A stretch of DNA of 64,000 bases, from contig NC_071340.1 of assembly GCF_027744825.2 (NCBI RefSeq), positions 13,280,001 to 13,344,000 on the forward strand. Direction: 5' to 3'. This DNA is from Synchiropus splendidus. Its lineage: Eukaryota; Chordata; Actinopteri; Syngnathiformes; Callionymidae. Made by a program: the position numbers and the translations under genes. Shown here one piece after another: positions 57,857 to 64,000 of the stretch (position 1 is its first letter; each line of letters starts with the position of its first letter). The notes below the pieces were generated by a model, which was given only the letters and a program-made list of their open reading frames with translations, did not search any database and was not told where the DNA came from.

Positions 57857-60800
57857 CTGAAGGGAACCGTGTATGTTAAGATAAACACCTTCACAGATGA
57901 ACACTGCTTTTCTGGATGGCAGACTTACCTGTCCGTCCTGTGTGAGGTGATGGTGCAGCAGCTGTGAGTGGGGCTGTTGGTGCGGGGGTAAGATGTGGAG
58001 GAAGGGTGGGGGGGCGTATCCTGGAGCACCACCAGGGTTCATAGGGCCTGTTCCCCCCAGTGCAGAGGGCAGGCTGAAGGGAGGCGGTGTCCCCGTGTGG
58101 AAACCCTGCTTGTCGAATGACTGAAATGGAAAGATATTCCAGGTGAGACAAGCATGTGGAGCAGTCTCCACATGTTAAAATGTGTGTGTCAATCCTTTAA
58201 AGTAGACAGAGCTGTGGGATATGCTGTCATCATCAGAAAGATGAGCGGAGTCACTCACCTGTGTTTTGCTGTAGATAGATCCACCCATATCAGGAACACC
58301 CCCTTGGTTCCCCGAGCCTGACAGTCCGGGTGCTGAAACGGGTACAACGTGAGGGGGGAAAAGATTGACAGGGGGAGAGGCAATAGGAAAAAAAATTGGA
58401 AACAACAGGGTTAATGTTTGGACAACTGTCTCTTCACTTGAGACACTGATAACTCTTGTTAGTAGAAGGCGAACAGCCAGTGGGAAGGAGCAGTATGAGC
58501 ACGGAGGCACACTGATGCGCCGCTCACTTCTCCTGTTCCAGTCAACTTATTTAGACTCACAAGTGCAGTCACATACTCGGCATGCAAATACACACCTTCC
58601 TCCAGAACACTGTCGACTGCAGAAGCATCTGAAATATCTGGTTATCAATCTCCCCCTCTCCACTGATGAACACCCGCTGACTTCCTGTGTTTTCATTGTG
58701 CGCACATGTGGTGTGTGTATGTACCTTTCCCTGGGCCGCTGCCCGCTGACTTGGCCTGAGACTGGGCAGAGCCTCCGTACCCTCCCTTACTGTACTCCCC
58801 ACCATGGGCTTGAGACAGGTCATCAAAGGCTGAAGTAGGAGTAGTGATAGTGCAGAAGAGGGTAGAAGGCACAGCCAGCAGAGGTAGAGGGACGAGAAAG
58901 AGGAGGGAAAAGTAAGAAAAGACAGGTGGAAAGGAGGAGAAAGAAGAGAGTAGGGTGGGGGAGAGAGAGGCAGTCAGGTAACCTGACTAATATGGCCATA
59001 GGTTTTTTTTTTTTTTTAGCTGTGTCTGAAACTCTGCAGGGGATTTAAAGATATGCATGCAGCACAAGCAAAAACACACAAAGGCCCAATCCCATACACA
59101 TGCAGCATGTGGAGGAAGAACACTGGTCTTAATCGTAGCAACAACTGACTGGTTGGAATCAGTTTCAAGTCATATCAAGACTATTAGTTGCTACCAGTAA
59201 CTTGCCAATGGAGCATATGGGGTTTCATGAGACAGTGCGTATATTCTCAGAGGCCAGTGCATTTGAAAAAACAGTCTAAAGGAATCTCACAACCTTTTAC
59301 GATTTTTTTTTTCACAAAAGCGCCACCTACTGAGGATTGACAATGAAGACACTGTCTCATGAAACCCGTCAGCCAATCACTACTGCTGCAACAACAAATG
59401 TAATCAGTCCTGATGCTTGTTAGCCCATCAGATCTGTAACATACATCCAGTGACAAAGTGACAGTTATTAGCACAGCGTCTAGCTCAAGTTTTTACCTAA
59501 TCTAGTTCAAAGGCAGTTCCCACACCTGCATTTAGGACAGTTACGATCACAGGAAACCAACGCCAAGAAAAATGTTTATAGTAATATTTAACTTAAGTCA
59601 CTGTTAGTGTTTCGCTCTTTTATATTTGTACATACATTTCATAAAACAACCGGCATCAAAGGGCCGACTATGGCTTGCGCTTCTGATGTTTGGTAACATG
59701 TTCATAAAACCCTCTAACCTCCAACATTAACTGACAGCGTACATGTAGGATTCTGATTCGGTTATAGGCAATGGCTGGTCGAGAGGCAGAATTCTATCTA
59801 AAATATTCAATGTATTATGATAGCGTTTGTCTAATGTGTTCAATTTACAAGTCTTCGGTGCAGATGTGGTGTGCTTACCTGCGCCGTATGTGTGTTGTCC
59901 GTAATTGGGCTGATGCTGTTGGTGGTACTGGTTGGATGGGTTAGCCATGCCCATGGTGGCCTGTTTGGCCGAAGCAGGAGGTACAAAAACAGGGCCGTAC
60001 TGGAAGGCCGATGGAACTCCAGGCATACCAGCATAGTACGGCAAACCTGCAACACGTTGTGACAGTGTTGAGGCGTAAGAAAGATGACACTAAGGTTGTA
60101 ACTGCTATCACAAATATTACTCCTTACCAGTGTATCCATAACCTGGCGGCAGCGGAGGGTTGAGGAAAGCCTGGTTTTGAGTCTGTTGGGCCTGATTCTG
60201 ACTTTGGCCCTGCCCCTGAGCGCCCCCTTGTGGTGCTTGCTGTGTCTGGGACTGAACACTGGCTGACGATAGACTCGTTGGGGGAGCAGGAGGTGAGGAG
60301 TCGTTTCTGCCGAATTTCGTTGCCTCACCTTGACAGGAGGCGAAGATTATATGGATGTCAAATATTTGCTATTGATCTTGTGACCAAGTCAAGACACTCG
60401 GAACGCTCAGAAAGTTCTACTCTTAACATTTGGAAATCTTGAAAACGTACCAGAATACAGATTGTTAGCGAGGCCATCTCTTCCTGGCATGGAGGCAGTC
60501 GTTCCTGGGAATGTTACACCATAGTAGTCCTGAAAAATACAAAAGGTCATCAATATGCTCCAACTACTGCTGCATTTCAGATTTGGGCAAAAGACATTTT
60601 GAAGTGGGGCACAAGAAAGACTTACCATTGGAAGTCGAGACTGCAGCATTTGCAGGTCCTCATAACCATAGATCTGCTGTTGGATTAAAAAAGTACATTT
60701 AAAGCCAGATAATAACAACAGATTAATCCTCACAATTGTTCAATACAAAATAGCCACCAGGTACAAAAATACTGTAGAAAGGCAATAAATAACTGAAAAA

Positions 60801-63800
60801 GACCAAACAAATTGAAATCTAGACAAGATTTACCGGGTAGGCAGGGAGCAAGCCTCCAGGCCCCATGATGTACTGGTTGGCAAGAAGTGGGGGAACTCCT
60901 TGTGCCAAATTAGGAGGAGCTTTACCTGAAAAATGCAAAATTGTTTTAAAATAAGACAAAATATATCATTTGGCAAGAACAGGAGTTTAATCCAATATTA
61001 GTATTTATCAGATGTTCTCACTAGTTTGTAAAGACGACAAGATATAAAAAAAATAGGAGGATGTGAATGAAGATTTTTGGCATTATCAAAAAAGAAGCCG
61101 AGAAATAATTGGAAATTGTTAGGCGACGTACCAGAGTTGGTCAGCAGTGGAGCGGTGCGAGCACCTGCTGCTGACGGTGTGGTGTTGGTGGACGAATTTG
61201 TGCCATTAGGAGTCAGACCCGGAGCCCCAGAGGAGTGAGGAACATTGGTGCTTGAACTGCTGACAGCTTGAGTTGATGAAAGACCGGGATTGAGAACCTG
61301 AGTAGATGATGTAAAAGCGGGCACACTGCCACTGCTCTCCTCGTTGGTCATCTGAAGGTCAAAGGCAAGCGTGAGTTGTTGCTGCCTCGACGCAGGATCC
61401 AAGTCAAAGCATAAAATCAACAATACAAATGGACAAGTCACACATTAAAGAGACACAGGCTCCTATCGATATGTATAATTTCTACACATGAAAAATAAGT
61501 GAATCAAAACTTACAGGTAAGGAAGAGCTTGTTGTTTGAGCCGGTACAGATGAATGTGATGCAGTAACATGGCTGAGATTCAAAAAAAAAGTGTGTGTCA
61601 GCAATAGAAACCAAACACACGGGAGGAAAACACTTGACAGTTACGAGATTCAGCCAAAGATATCTCTACACACAGGGATTAAGATATGTGCTTGTAACCA
61701 TCACTATCTTCAAACATTTAAGCTCTACAGGCGTCGCAGGAGTCTTTACCTGGTGAGCGCGGGAATGGGTGCAGAGTGTGAGGGGGTAACTGCAGGGGAG
61801 GGGATGTGATGAGCGGTGCCGCTCTCACTGGACATGATGGGTGAATCATTTTTCATTGTCCTGGGAGATGTAGCTGCTTTGAAACAGAAAGAACCCATGA
61901 GCCATACAACATAAAAGCAATGACACTGACACTCACATTATGAAATATGTATTTATATTTTGAATGAATCTACTTACAGTCCTGTGTGGTCGGCATCTTC
62001 ATTCCACTGTAGCCATTCTAGCAGGAGATAGTAGTAGGAAAATCAGTCCTCAGCTTTTACTTGAAAATAATGACAAATGACTTTGAATAATCTTCCTTAC
62101 TGTGAGGGGTACAGCAGCATCCTTATTCTGAGAGAAGCTCAGATGGGGCGGCATGGACCTCGGGACACTGCTCTCCAAGCGGTTTCCAGCAGGAGCTGCA
62201 GATGAGGGAGGAGGGGCAGTGCTTTGAAGAGTCAGGGAAGGGGACTGTGTTGCACTTGGCAAGCCCAGAGATGGAGAGGGGAAGCTGGGATCCGAAACAG
62301 TTGATTGTAAGCTGTTCATGTGGTCACTGTTCAAAGCAGATGGAGAAAATCAGACGTGCATAAATGAAAATGAGCCTGGAAAACAGGAATATGACACAAA
62401 AACAACGAAGATACCTCACTGCTGCAGGTTTGGGAAAGAGGCTGTTTTGTAGCTGCTTAGTTGGTACAACAGATGGTACAGAGAGTGGACTCTGAGTTGG
62501 AACGGAGTCCCTGACCGAATCCGTCTGTACCATATCATTTGCTGCACCCCCAGTGTCAGAACCAAAGTCCAGAAGAGCTCCAAACTGAACATTCAGCCCA
62601 GATATGTCAGCTGAGCCCGGCATTTCCACAGCCTCTGATGGAATCTGATGATCGACAGTGCCAAAACATTAGGAATTTATGAGATGGTGTCGAGTCATGA
62701 AAATAGAATGGAAATGACAAAACCTTTGACAGTGGTGGAACTCTTCGCCTTTGTGTTTTCAGCTGCCGTGGAGGCTCAGTGATAGGAGGTTCCATGTCTG
62801 GCAGCTTTACTCCCGGAGAAGCTCCCTCTCTTCCAGATAGAACAGATGACTCATGACCTGAGAGGGGAGAGGTTGAGAAGAAAACATGTAGAAAAGCAAA
62901 AAAGAAAAAAAGTTTGATTGTGTGTTACCTGGAGGTGTAGGAACTTGAGGAACATGCGAGTGAGCCTGGACCAGAGGCTCTGCAGTGGGCATCATTGATG
63001 ACTGTTGCCTCTGTGCTAGCTGGCTGAGCACAGCCGATGGTTCTGGCTGAAGCTTCATCTCCACTGCAGCAAACAGATGACAATGAATAAAAAGCACAAC
63101 AGTGTACAGGCCATGACAGTTGAACTTACTGTGCATGTTATTTACAGGGCCGTTCTCCAACCTCTGAGGTTTGGGTTCCACAGATTGAGTAGTGGCAGGA
63201 GCAGGGCTCTGAACAGGAGGTGAAACAGATTCTTTGGAAATGTTACTGTTGATGGCCAGTGGCTGGTTGGACCTTTGACCAAGACGAGAGCCATTCAGCT
63301 GGTCAACCGCTCTGACGTCAGAGGGGGTCGTGGGCTTGGGGGTATTCAGAGACCCAAATCCAGAACCCAGTACTGATGACTAAAAGGAAAAACGTGATTA
63401 AGAGATCAAGGGAGACCACAAACATAAAAGTTAAGACAGTCACAGTTAACATACCAGGGCAGCGTTAGCATACGTCGTAGAAGCAGAGGCGGCATGGGCG
63501 TAGCTGTTGGCTGTAGCATGTGCATAGCTGTGTGTTGCAGTGCGTCCATTGTGGTGGGAGTTGGTGAAAACCAGACTCTGACCCAAGTCCTCTGCAGATG
63601 GCCCATCTACAATCGAACTCAAGACATTGTCCACAGAACCCACTGCAGGCTTTGGCAGTGTACCTCCCAGTTCAACACTGAAGAAAGGAGATCATGTTGC
63701 AGGTGATTTCTAAAACAATCAAGATTTATCACCAGCAAATATGACTCACTTGTGTCTTGCTGTGGAGTTCCCTGGAGCAGACGAGGCAGTGAACACTTTG

Positions 63801-63944
63801 GTCTCAGACAACTGAAGAGGGAAAATTTAAAAATTAGAATCAACTAAATCACAATTGTGTTGTAGCTACATTATTGACAAAAATATCTTACATCTTCATT
63901 CCAGTCTTCTGATGCCCAGTCTTCCAGATTGCCACTCCATGTTC
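57764..63944 (-). CDS. ubap2: Ubiquitin-associated protein 2, 3' two thirds, 21 exons
   Basis: Cytoplasmic low-complexity protein of the UBAP2/UBAP2L/Lingerer family, linked to ubiquitin binding and stress granules. Exons, 5' to 3': 63892-63944, 63750-63811, 63455-63677, 63130-63379, 62929-63063, 62724-62857, 62415-62644, 62101-62326, 61978-62017, 61750-61873, 61515-61572, 61132-61351, 60834-60925, 60626-60676, 60451-60529, 60128-60328, 59879-60046, 58725-58829, 58259-58332, 57929-58120, 57764-57856. Together they encode about 935 residues ending in TGA (57764-57766). The conserved family block (VEMPGSADISGLNVQFGALL) is in exon 7 of this list. PYYAGMPG, SAFQYGP, FVPPASAKQ, DYYGV and the SPYWGN end favour UBAP2 over UBAP2L. 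The UBA domain and start codon are beyond the right edge. The teleost a/b copy is undecided. Confidence 0.92.
57929..58120 (-). CDS. ubap2: ubap2 exon (20th in window): Pro-rich near C-terminus
   Basis: 64 codons. SFDKQGFHTGTPPPFSLPSA and GYAPPPFLHILPPHQQPHSQ, strongly conserved in UBAP2. Donor ACAG|gtaagt, phase 0. Confidence 0.95.
58259..58332 (-). CDS. ubap2: ubap2 exon (19th in window): PDMGGSIYSKTQ
   Basis: 74 nt. GVPDMGGSIYSKTQ matches the conserved LPDMTGSVYNKTQ of the family. Donor ACAG|gtgagt, phase 0. Confidence 0.93.
58725..58829 (-). CDS. ubap2: ubap2 exon (18th in window): FDDLSQ...GDYSKGGYG-like segment
   Basis: 105 nt. FDDLSQAHGGEYSKGGYGGS then QSQAKSAGSGPGK. A pyrimidine-rich tract of about 140 nt (sense strand) precedes the acceptor. 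Donor AAAG|gtacat, phase 1. Confidence 0.93.
59220..59367. mobile_element. Small inverted-repeat element (MITE-like) in ubap2 intron
   Basis: Perfect 18-bp inverted termini GGGTTTCATGAGACAGTG (59220-59237 and 59350-59367) bracket a 148-bp unit. No convincing target-site duplication was found. It contains a CTCF-like core (59320-59333). Confidence 0.65.
59879..60046 (-). CDS. ubap2: ubap2 exon (17th in window): PYYAGMPG segment
   Basis: 168 nt. LPYYAGMPGVPSAFQYGPVF then VPPASAKQ and YGQHTYGA, diagnostic for UBAP2 rather than UBAP2L. Donor GCAG|gtaagc, phase 1. Confidence 0.94.
60128..60328 (-). CDS. ubap2: ubap2 exon (16th in window): Gln-rich
   Basis: 201 nt. EATKFGRNDSSPPAP, a Gln-rich run (QGQGQSQNQAQQTQNQ), and FLNPPLPPGYGYT. 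The correct acceptor is tcaag at 60329-60331, because the internal ggcag loses the conserved ATKFGR. Donor ACTG|gtaagg. Confidence 0.9.
60451..60529 (-). CDS. ubap2: ubap2 exon (15th in window): DYYGV segment
   Basis: 79 nt. DYYGVTFPGTTASMPGRDGL. DYYG and GRDG are UBAP2-family signatures. Donor TCTG|gtacgt, phase 1. Confidence 0.92.
60626..60676 (-). CDS. ubap2: ubap2 exon (14th in window): YGYEDLQMLQSRLP segment
   Basis: 51 nt with the upstream cag acceptor (Q included), or 48 nt with the second cag (ends at 60673, giving AYP-IYGYED as I recall for human UBAP2). Donor AATG|gtaagt. Confidence 0.9.
60834..60925 (-). CDS. ubap2: ubap2 exon (13th in window): KAPPNL segment
   Basis: 92 nt. KAPPNLAQGVPPLLANQYIM then GPGGLLPAYP, nearly colinear with human UBAP2. 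Donor CCCG|gtaaat, phase 0. Confidence 0.93.
61132..61351 (-). CDS. ubap2: ubap2 exon (12th in window): Ser/Thr-rich
   Basis: 220 nt. MTNEESSGSVPAFTSS through TAPLLTNS; low complexity, as in this part of human UBAP2. Donor TCTG|gtacgt, phase 1. Confidence 0.88.
61515..61572 (-). CDS. ubap2: ubap2 exon (11th in window): short Ser/Thr-rich exon
   Basis: 58 nt. HVTASHSSVPAQTTSSSLP. Cag acceptor and ACCT|gtaagt donor; keeps phase. Confidence 0.82.
61750..61873 (-). CDS. ubap2: ubap2 exon (10th in window): PRTMKNDSPIMSS segment
   Basis: 124 nt if the cag acceptor at 61874-61876 is used; 127 nt if the aag acceptor three bases upstream is used (adds one Ala). Encodes SPRTMKNDSPIMSSESG. Donor CCAG|gtaaag, phase 2. 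Confidence 0.82.
61978..62017 (-). CDS. ubap2: ubap2 exon (9th in window): 40-nt micro-exon
   Basis: 40 nt, encoding NGYSGMKMPTTQD. Acceptor tag and donor GACT|gtaagt fit the phases on both sides; NGYS is a recurrent UBAP2-family motif. Confidence 0.82.
62101..62326 (-). CDS. ubap2: ubap2 exon (8th in window): Ser/Pro-rich
   Basis: 226 nt. DHMNSLQSTVSDPSFPSPSL, then SMPPHLSFSQNKDAAVPLT. Donor ACA|gtaagg, phase 0. Confidence 0.88.
62415..62644 (-). CDS. ubap2: ubap2 exon (7th in window): conserved UBAP2/Lingerer block
   Basis: 230 nt. IPSEAVEMPGSADISGLNVQ followed by FGALLDFGSD is the conserved domain shared by UBAP2, UBAP2L and insect Lingerer. Donor GTGAG|gtatct, phase 2. Confidence 0.94.
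62724..62857 (-). CDS. ubap2: ubap2 exon (6th in window): basic segment
   Basis: 134 nt. PPRQLKTQRRRVPPLSK, a conserved Arg-rich run before the family block. The donor AAAG|gttttg is weak and the next intron is only 79 nt. Confidence 0.88.
62929..63063 (-). CDS. ubap2: ubap2 exon (5th in window): MKLQPEPS segment
   Basis: 135 nt. EMKLQPEPSAVLSQLAQRQQ is a conserved UBAP2-family motif. Donor CCAG|gtaaca, phase 1. Confidence 0.9.
63130..63379 (-). CDS. ubap2: ubap2 exon (4th in window): low-complexity segment
   Basis: 250 nt, Ser/Pro/Gln-rich: SSVLGSGFGSLNTPKPTTPS, then QRLENGPVNNMH. Acceptor tag; donor CACA|gtaagt, phase 1. Confidence 0.9.
63455..63677 (-). CDS. ubap2: ubap2 exon (3rd in window): low-complexity segment
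   Basis: 223 nt. GSVDNVLSSIVDGPSAEDLG, then a His/Tyr/Ala/Ser-rich stretch with SYAHA twice. Donor CCTG|gtatgt, phase 0. Confidence 0.9.
63750..63811 (-). CDS. ubap2: ubap2 exon (2nd in window): LSETKVFTAS segment
   Basis: 62 nt. LSETKVFTASSAPGNS directly continues the preceding exon as in human UBAP2. Donor CACAA|gtgagt, phase 2. Confidence 0.92.
63892..63944 (-). CDS. ubap2: ubap2 exon (1st in window): TWSGNLEDW segment
   Basis: 53 nt, starting with the last two bases of a Gly codon. TWSGNLEDWASEDWNED is a highly conserved Trp/acidic block of the UBAP2 family. Donor GAT|gtaaga, phase 0. Confidence 0.92.
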
Positions 63945-64000
63945 CTAAGTACCAAAAATTAGAATTTTAAATTGTATAGGGTGATGCACATAAAAAAAAA

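Noticed and set aside
58365..58838. 157-codon open frame on the plus strand
   Set aside because: Antisense to ubap2 exon and intron sequence, with no protein-family motif.
59840..60328. 162-codon open frame on the minus strand
   Set aside because: It overlaps two ubap2 exons and the intron between them in another frame; it is a shadow of the real exons.
57764..63944. UBAP2L as an alternative for the second gene
   Set aside because: PYYAGMPG-SAFQYGP, FVPPASAKQ, LQSRLP-DYYG and the NSPYW/SSPYW-type end are closer to UBAP2 than to UBAP2L.
1..64000. CRISPR arrays, rRNA, operons, prophage
   Set aside because: The sequence is vertebrate; no regularly spaced repeats, rRNA similarity or bacterial gene organisation is present.

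Overview
The window is a piece of a teleost fish chromosome. It carries two multi-exon genes, both on the minus strand. Exons are 40 to 250 bp, introns run up to about 9.1 kb, and splice sites are GT-AG. The intergenic and intronic DNA is AT-rich, with CA/TG and TA microsatellites and fish-type hAT and LINE fragments. The organism call rests on the proteins (closest to vertebrate PCSK5 and UBAP2) and on the repeat types. I cannot name the species.

Positions 77-54024 (minus) hold most of pcsk5, the proprotein convertase PC5 (PC5/6). I joined 24 coding exons; every junction keeps phase and together they encode about 1052 residues without a stop. The order is signal peptide, inhibitory prodomain with two autocleavage sites, subtilisin-like catalytic domain with the full Asp/His/Asn/Ser set, P domain with RRGDL, then the Cys-rich furin-like repeats. 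The gene runs off the left edge, so the alternative ends (short secreted PC5A, long membrane PC5B) are not visible. The first exon lies in a CpG-rich block (about 53.84-54.54 kb) that is the likely promoter.

Positions 57764-63944 (minus) hold the 3' two thirds of ubap2 (ubiquitin-associated protein 2): 21 exons, about 935 residues and the natural stop. The N-terminal UBA domain lies beyond the right edge. A single AATAAA signal at 57145-57150 gives a 3' UTR of about 0.6 kb. The intergenic gap to pcsk5 is about 2.6 to 3 kb and contains an exact match to the CTCF core consensus.

The remaining sequence is introns. They contain two hAT-type transposons with recognisable 8-bp target-site duplications (4475-5358 and 11908-12489), shorter hAT ends, several LINE 3' tails, a 0.3-kb repeated segment in pcsk5 intron 2, a palindromic element in intron 1, a small inverted-repeat element in a ubap2 intron, and microsatellites. 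I found no RNA gene, CRISPR array or complete transposase. The two genes have no known shared pathway: PC5 processes precursors in the secretory route and UBAP2 is a cytoplasmic RNA-granule and ubiquitin-linked protein. No new biological system is evident; the points of interest are regulatory, splicing and repeat details.
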